Shown here: positions 17,563 through 25,600 of the stretch, piece after piece
Layout of the letters: every line of letters begins with the position of its first letter
Numbering within the stretch: position 1 is the first letter of the stretch
From: JAAURB01 sp049649525
Lineage (GTDB): Bacteria > Cyanobacteriota > Cyanobacteriia > Cyanobacteriales > Microcoleaceae
Assembly (NCBI GenBank): GCA_049649525.1
Contig: JBARZE010000002.1
Coordinates: forward strand, 124,001 to 188,000
Reading direction: 5' to 3'
Length of the DNA stretch: 64,000 bases
Position numbers and translations under genes: made by a program
Notes under the pieces: model-generated
The model's input: only the letters and a program-made list of their open reading frames with translations
What the model was told of the DNA's origin: nothing
Databases searched by the model: none

Positions 17563-18084
17563 TCATACTAAGTGTTTACACCATGTGATAAATAAATCAC
17601 TGGCTGATAATTGTGGACAAACTTTATTCGCGACTTCTACAAAAGAAGTCTTTAAATTTATAAACATTGATAAGATATACTTCTTGCTCTCTAGTATCAA
17701 ATTTGGAGAAGGAACCCAAGAGGTACGACTATAGCAGCTAATTTTGACTAGCCTATCAGAATTTTCAAAAACAAGTTTGCGTTCAATACCTTGTTCGTAA
17801 AAATTAAGACCACATGGATAATTCTCTTTGTGAATTGAATCAATAACTTCTAGCAGTTGCTCAAGAATTGATGACAAGTCGATGGCAACATCCACAGGCC
17901 AACTATCTTGACCAAATCCTTTCACTCTGAAACAAACAATCCCTTCTTCTTCTAAAATATCACATAAATCCATGATAACACTAGTGGCATCATCATATTG
18001 ATTATCGTAACTAGGAGTTCGGTCTAAGTCAGATTGAGAAAGTTCTTCTAAGCTTTTACTAATTTCCAAATGTAAACTTAACAT
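17563..18084 (-). CDS. Hypothetical soluble protein of the repeat-flanked cassette
   Basis: A 173-residue acidic protein with no signal peptide or membrane segment. It begins MLSLHLEISKSLEELSQSDL and contains VIMDLCDILEEEGIVCFRVK and a tryptophan-containing RTSWVPSPN turn. I do not recognise the family. Size, acidity and pairing with another small gene on a mobile-looking segment would fit an orphan immunity protein of a polymorphic toxin, but no toxin is present and this is only a guess. It follows the 79-residue gene by 24 bp on the same strand. Confidence 0.6.
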   Translation of the reverse strand: MLSLHLEISKSLEELSQSDLDRTPSYDNQYDDATSVIMDLCDILEEEGIVCFRVKGFGQDSWPVDVAIDLSSILEQLLEVIDSIHKENYPCGLNFYEQGIERKLVFENSDRLVKISCYSRTSWVPSPNLILESKKYILSMFINLKTSFVEVANKVCPQLSASDLFITWCKHLV

Positions 18085-18108
18085 AATATTTTTTACTTTT
18101 CTATAGCA

Positions 18109-18348
18109 TTAGCTTGAAGAGCTTTCAAGGAGCTTTTGAGCTGTATCGAGTGCAGCCATAAAGTCCTTAAGTCGGAACTTTGGAACAAAGGCTGGATCAA
18201 TATAGTCTACGAGTAATTCTATCTCTATAGAATGGAGACCTTTATCTTTATTCAACTGTGCAATTTGCTCTCCATTGTATTGAATTTCAACTGTTATTTC
18301 ATTGTAATTTGAGTCACTAAATCTTAGGATTTCAAATCCTGTATCCAT
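18109..18348 (-). CDS. Small hypothetical protein of the repeat-flanked cassette
   Basis: A 79-residue acidic protein (MDTGFEILRFSDSNYNEITV, then IQYNGEQIAQLNKDKG, ending KFRLKDFMAALDTAQKLLES). It reads as a compact alpha/beta domain of an unassigned small family. Its start is 10 bp from the edge of repeat copy 2, so its promoter would lie inside the repeat. It is probably co-transcribed with the 173-residue gene downstream. Confidence 0.65.
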   Translation of the reverse strand: MDTGFEILRFSDSNYNEITVEIQYNGEQIAQLNKDKGLHSIEIELLVDYIDPAFVPKFRLKDFMAALDTAQKLLESSSS

Positions 18349-18358
18349 AATAGTTACA

Positions 18359-18701
18359 ATTTGTCAATCCTCCCTAGCCCCCAGGGCTTTAGAATTAAAT
18401 AAAATTGATGCAACTGCGAAGTGTAATTAAGGGAAGATTTTGAGGAAGTTTTACGAGTTTTCTAGGGTTAAGGATAGTAAAATGTGATGTAGTTACACGT
18501 ACTGTAGATATTTAAAATATCATAGAAGCTGAAATAACGCAATCTCGTTGCTTATTGAGAACTATTCTCAGCCAAAAATCACCCGAATCTGGCTGTTTAA
18601 TTTAAATTTTAAACGAATTAACAGAATATAATAATCTCAGCTTATAATCAGCTAATTAGGATGATATTTTTTGCAATAGTTAATTTAGGGTAATGGCTGT
18701 G
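18359..18701. repeat. Direct repeat, copy 2 (~343 bp)
   Basis: This is the partner of 16943-17284. It fills the whole 336-bp gap between the small gene at 18348 and the membrane-protein gene and extends over that gene's last codons. Together the copies flank 17285-18358. No insertion-sequence ends or short target-site duplications are visible. Confidence 0.9.
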
Positions 18702-19275
18702 TTAGTGCAGTAGAAATTGTCCAAGCATCAATTAATAGCAAAAATACAGTAAATCCAAATAGAATAATATACATCCAGGGCTGAGCTAAGGGACGTACAT
18801 CGGTTGTATCAATGCCTGTTTTTTGTTGAACAATTCTCACGAGTTTAGCGAACCCCGCAATTCGCATCGGCAGTAAAAATCCTTCCCCCGACTGACTCAA
18901 GAAATAATAAACCAATCCTCCTTGTCCTGTGGTTTTGGGTTTGAGGGCAATGACTTGATCCCACTGAAGAGACCAACCTCGGCGAAACCAGCCGGGAACC
19001 CAACGGGGATAACCCACTTGAATACTAGACTCATTCAGGGTAACCCGTTCACTCAGGGCGGCATAGAGGGCGATTGCTCCGAGGATAATCCCGGAAGATA
19101 ATAAAATGGGGGAAACTGGCGCATCCACTGCCTCAGCTAAAAATGGCAACGGTATCATCAACGCTAAATATAAACTGCCTAACGTCACTCGAATAATCGG
19201 GGAAATGCGGAAGACAGTCTGCAACGGTTGCGGCTGATTTTCTGAAGTGGGGGAGGGAATGGACTGAGATGCCAT
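18685..19275 (-). CDS. Conserved cyanobacterial-type membrane protein, PH-like
   Basis: A 196-residue protein with two hydrophobic segments near 30-75, a soluble middle part (SERVTLNESSIQVGYPRWVP, then RRGWSLQWDQVIALKP) reminiscent of a bacterial PH domain, and a third membrane segment near 170-190. I considered Ycf4, whose size and layout are similar, but the conserved Ycf4 segments are missing. Its function is unknown. It ends in TQPLP inside repeat copy 2. Confidence 0.7.
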   Translation of the reverse strand: MASQSIPSPTSENQPQPLQTVFRISPIIRVTLGSLYLALMIPLPFLAEAVDAPVSPILLSSGIILGAIALYAALSERVTLNESSIQVGYPRWVPGWFRRGWSLQWDQVIALKPKTTGQGGLVYYFLSQSGEGFLLPMRIAGFAKLVRIVQQKTGIDTTDVRPLAQPWMYIILFGFTVFLLLIDAWTISTALTQPLP

Positions 19276-19362
19276 GAATGATGAATTCTAACTATTCTGC
19301 TATGAGTGATTTTAGCGTAAAAGCGATTAGGATATCAGACAATGGTCTGAGTCTGATTTGCT

Positions 19363-21300
19363 TTAGGCTTGAGCAAAGTAGAGTTTCTCTGTGTTTTCAG
19401 CGAGTGAAATAGAGATTAATTGAGACACGACTTCATTGCGTAAAGGCGCGGCTTCGGGTTGAGATAACCAGGCAAATAACTTATCTAATGCCGCAGGAGA
19501 AGAATCAATTTTGAGGGCTTCTTGTAACAACCGAAATGCCCCCGTTACATTACCTGCTTTTAAGGGAATTGATAAGTGTAATAAACACCAATCAAAATAA
19601 TGACTCCGGGCTTTTGCTGTAATTTCTGCACAGTATTCTATCGGGAAATAACGCTCAGATAATTCTATGGCTAAACGGATAGCAGTGCCTTGAATTCCGG
19701 CTTTATTTTGTTCGGTTGTGACGTTTTGAGAATGTTGACGATAACGCACCCAAAAACCCGGCTCATACCACCAATCATAAAAGGATGCCACCCGCTTATA
19801 AAATTCCCAATCTGTAGTATAAGTAAACTCAGGATTATAACCGCCTAATTGTTCATAAGCGGTGCGACGAATGACTACAGAAGGCGGACTCGTCGGGTTA
19901 GAAACGCCTATCTTAAAAAGCCAATCTTTTGCAATTCCCCGCCCTTCTCCATAGCCATAATCTTGAGAAAAAATAATCGTTTCTTGTTCGTTAAAATTCT
20001 TATAAGCAGTACAAGCACCCCCCACAGAATCTGGGGCAGTTTCTAAACTTTGTTTCAGCCTTGCATAAAAACCGGGTAAGACATAATCATCATCATGAAG
20101 GAGATGAATCCAATAACCTTGACATAAAGAAACCGCCGCATTCCAGTTATGTTGTAAAGGTAAATTTTCAGGGTGGCGATAATAGCGGACAATTCCTTTA
20201 CCAATAGAATGAACTAAATCAGCAATCGGAGGATCGCTAGCATTATCCATTACAATAATTTCCATTTCTTCATGTCCGCGCCATTGAATTAAAACACTAG
20301 CAAGACATTCTAAAATAAACTGTTTCCGATTATATACCGGAATCACAACAGTCCAAAACGGACGCTTTTGAGTGGTATAGACTGGAGAAATTGCCGGAAA
20401 ATTATAACCGCCTACTTCAACTGTGCCAAAGGGTACAAAAGGAGTTGTATAATCATGTGGAAAGTCTGATTGTCGGGCTTTAGATTTAATCGCAGTTGCG
20501 TAGTAAGGATTAATTAAACTCAGTCCTGTTTGATAAGCAATTGCTGCGGCTTCTAAATGGTTTTGTTTTTGATAAATTTTACCGAGTTGATAATAAGCTT
20601 CCCCATCATCAGGATTAATATCTAAAGCCGCTTCATAAGCAGTAATGGCTTCACTTAGTTTTCCTTGGGCTTGTAAAACTGAACCTAAGTTATGATGGGC
20701 ATTGACAAATTGAGGCTGCATTTTAATGGCTTGTTGATAACAAGTTAATGCTGTGGCTAAATTACCCTCTGTTTGCCGAGTTTGACCCAGTTGATTATTC
20801 AGGCGGGCATAGGTCGTAATTTGCTCTTGAGAAAGCTGATTTTGAATAAAATAAATATTGGCTAAATTGACTTCAGCTTCGCTACAGTTAGGGTTAGTTT
20901 TAAGAATGGTTTGATAACAATCAATTGCTGCTTCTAGTTGCCCTTGCTGTTGTAAGGCATAACCTAAATTATTGAGGATAGCCACAGATAAGGGTTCAAA
21001 TTTTAAAGCATGTTGATAAGCATTAATGGCTGCCTCAAACTGATGATGAGTTTGATGTAAATTCCCCAGGCTAAACCAAACTCTTGCCGAATTAGGTTGA
21101 ACTTTTAAAGCGTTATTGAGTAGTTTTTCTGCTGTTTCAGGTTGACCGATTTGTTGAAACAGAATTCCTAAACCATATAAAGCATCAGGTTGATTAGGTT
21201 GAGATTCTAATATTTTACTATAGACTCGTTGCGCTTTAGAATAATGATTAGCGCGATGATGTTGCATCGCCAGTTGTAATGCTTCGGAAACGGAAGTCAT
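19363..21300 (-). CDS. TPR-repeat family 2 glycosyltransferase
   Basis: A 645-residue fusion. Residues 1 to about 270 are seven or so tetratricopeptide repeats (AKRVY..ALYGLG, WFSLGNLHQ, ILNNLGYALQQQGQLEAAID). Residues about 315-560 are a GT-A glycosyltransferase of family 2: the nucleotide-sugar core VVIPVYNRKQFILECLASVL and the metal-binding HLLHDDDYVLPG are present, and a GGYNPEFTYTTDWEFYKRV acceptor motif follows. It transfers a sugar from a nucleotide donor onto an unknown acceptor, probably a surface glycan or glycoprotein. Its TPR half is clearly paralogous to that of the GT4 fusion at 25601. Confidence 0.9.
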   Translation of the reverse strand: MTSVSEALQLAMQHHRANHYSKAQRVYSKILESQPNQPDALYGLGILFQQIGQPETAEKLLNNALKVQPNSARVWFSLGNLHQTHHQFEAAINAYQHALKFEPLSVAILNNLGYALQQQGQLEAAIDCYQTILKTNPNCSEAEVNLANIYFIQNQLSQEQITTYARLNNQLGQTRQTEGNLATALTCYQQAIKMQPQFVNAHHNLGSVLQAQGKLSEAITAYEAALDINPDDGEAYYQLGKIYQKQNHLEAAAIAYQTGLSLINPYYATAIKSKARQSDFPHDYTTPFVPFGTVEVGGYNFPAISPVYTTQKRPFWTVVIPVYNRKQFILECLASVLIQWRGHEEMEIIVMDNASDPPIADLVHSIGKGIVRYYRHPENLPLQHNWNAAVSLCQGYWIHLLHDDDYVLPGFYARLKQSLETAPDSVGGACTAYKNFNEQETIIFSQDYGYGEGRGIAKDWLFKIGVSNPTSPPSVVIRRTAYEQLGGYNPEFTYTTDWEFYKRVASFYDWWYEPGFWVRYRQHSQNVTTEQNKAGIQGTAIRLAIELSERYFPIEYCAEITAKARSHYFDWCLLHLSIPLKAGNVTGAFRLLQEALKIDSSPAALDKLFAWLSQPEAAPLRNEVVSQLISISLAENTEKLYFAQA

Positions 21301-21741
21301 AATCGTAATACTCCTGAGTTAATGTTTTAGTCGTTTTAATTCACAAGGAAATCAGTAATTTGGGTTGGGGATAAGATAAGATACTGAAATATTCACGTAT
21401 ATTTAATTGAGGAAAGAGATTGATTTGTAGCATTATACGAATGTATTTCATCTAAAATTGAACAGTCTCAAGATTTTCAATCAATTCTATTGCTGAGAAT
21501 TCGAGTAATATTAATTGAGTCAGACTTGAGGATGACGCTACAGTGCAATGACAAAAATCTCGATTAGAATAAAATAAGCTAGAATGAATAAAACCGGATC
21601 TCTACGTGCAGATGCGAGACCCGGAATCTTGCATCAGAGCAGCTTATTTCTCTTGTTCAAAGTTTAGGGGGTAAGATTCCGGAAAAATTGAAAAAAAGTA
21701 ATTTAGATCAAGATAATTGACTTTCCCTAAACCCATCACCT
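21301..21741. other. Intergenic region, 441 bp, holding a nested hairpin
   Basis: It lies between two minus-strand genes of the glycan cluster and so probably carries the promoter or leader of the TPR-GT2 gene. Apart from the hairpin at 21571-21650 nothing was recognised. Confidence 0.5.
21571..21650. other. Nested stem-loop, candidate structured RNA
   Basis: AAATAAGCT (21572-21580) pairs with AGCTTATTT (21641-21649) to close an ~80-nt element. Inside, CCGG-A-TCTC pairs with GAGA-C-CCGG around a 13-nt loop (about 21595-21625), and GATGC can alternatively pair with GCATC. The structure is symmetric, so the transcribed strand is not settled; on the minus strand it would be in the leader of the TPR-GT2 gene. 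Confidence 0.5.
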
Positions 21742-22569
21742 TTATTCCGGCATGGCGATCGCATGACCCACATTCCAAGCCACAGTTGGATAAGCATCTT
21801 CAAGAGGGATGATTTTGTAGCCTAACTCCCGAATAAAGCTTTCTAAAGCATCACTTTTTTGTTGAAATGATTCTTTATTCCCATCATCGACTTCATAGAA
21901 CAGGATCGGTTTATATCGATCAATTGTTTTTAGCATCCCTTTAAGGACTTCAATTTCTGCCCCTTCCACATCCACTTTTACTGCTGTTGGTGGCTTAATT
22001 TTTCCGCTGGCAACTAAATCATCAATACAGACTAATTCAATTTGCATTGATCCGCGTAAATCTGGGGGAGTGCCTGCTGTAGAAAGAGTTGCACCACCGG
22101 AATGATGGGCGAGTAATAAATTTCCTTCCCCTTTGTTGGCTGAAACTGCTTTTTGAAAAACAGTCACATTCTTAAACTGATTAAGTTTAGCATTATATCG
22201 TACCCGTTCAGCATTTTCGGGCACAGGTTCAAAAGCATAAACTTGACCCGCTGAACCCACTAATTGAGCCGCTAAAACGGTAAAGAAACCAATATTTGCC
22301 CCAATATCATAGAAGACATTCCCCGGTTGAACATGAGTGGCAAAGGCTTTTTGTAGCGGCAACTCATAAACTCCTTTAGCAAAATCAGGATTAGATTTAT
22401 CGGGGCAAAATTTCAACCCAGTTCCTAATCCTTGACTCCAAGTCACCACCGGATCTTGAATTGCTTTTACCAGAGATTTTTGACTCTTAGCTTGAGATTT
22501 AGATTGACTCAACCACTGTACCGTTTCAGCTAATAAACTTACTGCATTACGTTGTAAAGACTTAATCAT
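21742..22569 (-). CDS. FkbM-family methyltransferase
   Basis: A 275-residue SAM-dependent methyltransferase. The SAM-binding motif I is VFYDIGANIGFFTVLAAQL near 87-105, followed by AFEPVPENAERVRYN (acidic loop at the end of strand 2) and the family-typical VKVDVEGAEIEVLKGM near 198-213. FkbM members usually O-methylate sugars or polyketides; a sugar in the cluster's glycan is the likely substrate, which is inference. It starts 18 bp after the 706-residue gene and is probably translated from the same message. Confidence 0.9.
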   Translation of the reverse strand: MIKSLQRNAVSLLAETVQWLSQSKSQAKSQKSLVKAIQDPVVTWSQGLGTGLKFCPDKSNPDFAKGVYELPLQKAFATHVQPGNVFYDIGANIGFFTVLAAQLVGSAGQVYAFEPVPENAERVRYNAKLNQFKNVTVFQKAVSANKGEGNLLLAHHSGGATLSTAGTPPDLRGSMQIELVCIDDLVASGKIKPPTAVKVDVEGAEIEVLKGMLKTIDRYKPILFYEVDDGNKESFQQKSDALESFIRELGYKIIPLEDAYPTVAWNVGHAIAMPE

Positions 22570-22587
22570 GATGTGACCTCAATCAGG

Positions 22588-24708
22588 TTAAACTTTAGCG
22601 ATGAAATTGTGAAACATGCTGCCTGTATCGTTGCCCCATTCCCAGTTGGTGACAATCCCAACTTGATGAATTTTTAAGCGCTGAACATCAGGATAAACAT
22701 CGCTTAAGGCGCGATATACCACGGGTTCAGTGTCGATATAGGTGATGAAATGCATTCCATCAAAAACCACTCTTAAAGTGTGGGGAATACCCCAATACAC
22801 GCGGCTACCGACATTTGTCCATACGGCATCATAGAGTTCTTCAAAACCATTGAGGCAGAAGAAGCAAGAGATAGAAGCCCCCGTATAAAAGTCATCTAGC
22901 CAGTTGTTGATGATTAGATAGTTTTGGTCATCTTGCCAGAAAATCAGGCCGCCACGACCCCTTTGCCGCTGTCTAGCACCCGTTCCAGGCGGTGTAATGG
23001 TGACTTGAACATCAGCCAGTTTGGGTTGTTCCCAGGGCATCGTATAAGCAGTACGTCCCGGACAAGGATGTTTAACACTCGCTAACACTTGGGCTGCGCC
23101 GTTTCCGGTTAAACGAAATTGCCCTTCTCCCATTAACTTTCGCCAAACTCCTCCCCCAACCATTGGAGACTTTCCGGCTAAGTTATGTGCAGCGCCGCTA
23201 AAGCCATCTGCAATTGCAATTTTACTTCCGGTTGCCATCCAGGGAGTCCCCATATCCAATTCAAACGGAATAGGAAGACTGCGGGGATGAACTTCAAACT
23301 GTCGCAAATACAGAGAAGAATTAGCGGTGGTTGCCCCGATGCCTGCCCCAGTAGCATTTTGTAAACGAGGATCACTAAACCACTTATTAAACACCTGTTT
23401 ACCGTTGAGGGAGATGCTAAACCTCTCGCCATCATCGAGAATTTGCAGAGAATTGGTACAATTGGGTTTGAGTTTCCACAGTTGGCTATAACCCAGGGTT
23501 TCCCAAACTCCCTCTATTTGAATTCGCAGTCGCACGCGATCGCTATCGGCTGCAAAACACCAATAATTCTGTTTATCCTCAACCCGCCATAACAGTTGTA
23601 CCCCTCCTACTTGATCTCCCGGTTGGACTAACAGATGAATTAACCCAGCCGTTTTGTCCGCTGACAAAGTCGCAATACTGTTGTTATCAGTGGCAACCGT
23701 TCCCAGCAAGGTGCGTTCAAACCGTCCTTGATGTACTTGCCAATAGTCCCCCACTTCTGCCTGTGTTTCGTTTAAGCTTCCCCGTCCAGTGAGCCCGTCG
23801 GCTTGTTGGGCGCTACCATACCAGGTGGCGAAGCTGGAAACTTGGGTCACCTGCGCCCCGTAAACCCTCGTATCCACCCGGAAGCCGATTTGCCCCAAAA
23901 CGCTTTGATACAGGGCTGCATAGACCTCCTCGTCGTCGCTAAAGGGATCGATGGCAAGGGGACGCATGTTGGGATAATCTACTAAGCCGTGGGCGTTGGG
24001 AATAGAAGCGGCATAATAGGCTGCCCCCTGTTCTCGCAACACTACGACATAATAGGTTTGTAGGTTTTGTAAGCCTCGGATAGTGGGTAATAAAGCTTCA
24101 CCAATGCGAGTCCACAGTTCACCATTTTCCGGACCTGTGGCGTGAACAATAAAGCCGTTACCTTCAGAAGTGGGGTCGGCGGGTACTTCATTGGGGAACC
24201 AACCCATTGCCAGGTTTTCATCTAATTTCGGCAGAGGGCAATGTTTAGCAAATTCTGGGGAACGGTAAACCCAGCGTAATAATTGATGCCAACTATAACG
24301 TTTTTGTGGACTTTTTAACCAGCTTAGAAGTTGTTGTTTTTTGGTTTGAGTATGGTTACCTTGCAGCCACTCTTTTAAGCGTCGTTTTAAAGGTTCAATG
24401 CGCTCGGCTTGGGAGGTATTATGACCGTTACTGAGAAACACAGCAAAGGCTAAACCGTTAGTGCGTTTATAGGGGCCGTAAGCAATACCTTGTCTTCCCC
24501 AACCGGGTTTAATTAGGGGTTGAAACCGTAATGCACCGTTATCAATAGTGATGCGTTTTTCAACATCAATTACCTTACGGCTCACTCCACTTGAACTACG
24601 AGTGCCGATAGCTTTTCCCGCAGAAATTGGATCAGAAAAAGAATCTGTGAATATTTGATTAACCTGATGGGCTGAAGTTGTTGTTTGTTGTCGTGAATAA
24701 CTTAACAT
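22588..24708 (-). CDS. Large lectin-like protein of unknown function
   Basis: A 706-residue, tryptophan-rich protein without a signal peptide or membrane segment. The middle (about 330-480: LLWRVEDKQNYWCFAADSDR, SISLNGKQVFNKWFSD) and the end (about 570-706: RGGLIFWQDDQNYLIINNWL, LRVVFDGMHFITYIDTEP) each look like a beta-sandwich of the LamG/concanavalin type. The N-terminal ~300 residues are not recognised. Carbohydrate binding or processing is inferred from the folds and from its place in a glycan operon: its start overlaps the end of the PIG-L gene by 7 bp, and the FkbM gene follows after 18 bp. Confidence 0.65.
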   Translation of the reverse strand: MLSYSRQQTTTSAHQVNQIFTDSFSDPISAGKAIGTRSSSGVSRKVIDVEKRITIDNGALRFQPLIKPGWGRQGIAYGPYKRTNGLAFAVFLSNGHNTSQAERIEPLKRRLKEWLQGNHTQTKKQQLLSWLKSPQKRYSWHQLLRWVYRSPEFAKHCPLPKLDENLAMGWFPNEVPADPTSEGNGFIVHATGPENGELWTRIGEALLPTIRGLQNLQTYYVVVLREQGAAYYAASIPNAHGLVDYPNMRPLAIDPFSDDEEVYAALYQSVLGQIGFRVDTRVYGAQVTQVSSFATWYGSAQQADGLTGRGSLNETQAEVGDYWQVHQGRFERTLLGTVATDNNSIATLSADKTAGLIHLLVQPGDQVGGVQLLWRVEDKQNYWCFAADSDRVRLRIQIEGVWETLGYSQLWKLKPNCTNSLQILDDGERFSISLNGKQVFNKWFSDPRLQNATGAGIGATTANSSLYLRQFEVHPRSLPIPFELDMGTPWMATGSKIAIADGFSGAAHNLAGKSPMVGGGVWRKLMGEGQFRLTGNGAAQVLASVKHPCPGRTAYTMPWEQPKLADVQVTITPPGTGARQRQRGRGGLIFWQDDQNYLIINNWLDDFYTGASISCFFCLNGFEELYDAVWTNVGSRVYWGIPHTLRVVFDGMHFITYIDTEPVVYRALSDVYPDVQRLKIHQVGIVTNWEWGNDTGSMFHNFIAKV

Positions 24709-25535
24709 ACTGAATTTTGAATAAATTGATAGCGATGAAAGCGTTCGTAATCTTGAAAGAAACAGTTCAAGAATTCACCTTGAGAGACATCACTTAAAGT
24801 CAGCCAGCGGGGATGGGGAATAAGTTGATTCACTTGAGATTGATGTTGATTGAGAGCCGCTCGTTTCTGCTCTAAAATATCACCAATATAAACCGTATAT
24901 TGAAAGGTTTTAATTAGAGTTAAGCCCGCTTGCAATTCTTGTTTAAAATTGGAGAATTCTTGATTATTGGGTTTGGCTCCAACCGTCCACGGCCAATGAT
25001 TCCAAAACCAAATAGGATATTCATAAATTGTAGCTTCCCAACCCCATGTTTTTAATGCCTCTATGACAGTCTGATAAGTGGCATTATGATCGGGAACACC
25101 ATCTTTACTGTAGGGAATAAAGACTTCTTCCGGATAAAATTTTGAGAGGATTTCAATTACTTTTTGAGTCGCTGCTGCTTGATTTTTAGTTAAGCTGCCA
25201 TCGGGAATACCTAAAAATAAAATATCTTTAGGTTCAACCCCTAATTTATCAGCGGCTGCTACGGCTTCTTTGGCTCTAATTTCTGCTAGTTGATGTCGCG
25301 GAATAATATGAGAATGAGACCCAGACCCATCCGTCATAAACACAATTTTAACATCAGCCCCTGCTTGCTTTTTGCGGATAATTGTTCCTCCACAGCCTAG
25401 GGTTTCATCATCTTGATGGGGTGAGAAAATAATTGCAGATCGCTCTAAATGTGGGACAGAATTATCAGTTATTTTTCGCTGCATTAAAGTCTGATAAAGC
25501 TGACGCATAGGATTTCTCAAAAAAAGTAAACTCAT
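24702..25535 (-). CDS. PIG-L family de-N-acetylase
   Basis: A 277-residue protein with the zinc-binding PHQDDE (H40, D42, D43) in SPHQDDETLGCGGT and the downstream PDHNAT carrying the third zinc ligand, as in PIG-L/LmbE deacetylases. Such enzymes remove acetyl from N-acetylglucosamine-type groups on glycolipids, mycothiol precursors or surface polymers. Catalysis here is likely but the substrate is unknown. Start ATG at 25535 is used; an ATG at 25508 (MRQLYQTLMQ) is an alternative. Its last 7 bp overlap the 706-residue gene. Confidence 0.9.
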   Translation of the reverse strand: MSLLFLRNPMRQLYQTLMQRKITDNSVPHLERSAIIFSPHQDDETLGCGGTIIRKKQAGADVKIVFMTDGSGSHSHIIPRHQLAEIRAKEAVAAADKLGVEPKDILFLGIPDGSLTKNQAAATQKVIEILSKFYPEEVFIPYSKDGVPDHNATYQTVIEALKTWGWEATIYEYPIWFWNHWPWTVGAKPNNQEFSNFKQELQAGLTLIKTFQYTVYIGDILEQKRAALNQHQSQVNQLIPHPRWLTLSDVSQGEFLNCFFQDYERFHRYQFIQNSVC

Positions 25536-25600
25536 GATAATTTATCTCAGTTAATTACAGGAAGGGCAAAACTTAAAATTACTGCTTACCCTATTTGTAT

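Noticed and set aside
18685..19275. Ycf4 (photosystem I assembly)
   Set aside because: Size and layout are similar, but the conserved Ycf4 sequence segments are missing.
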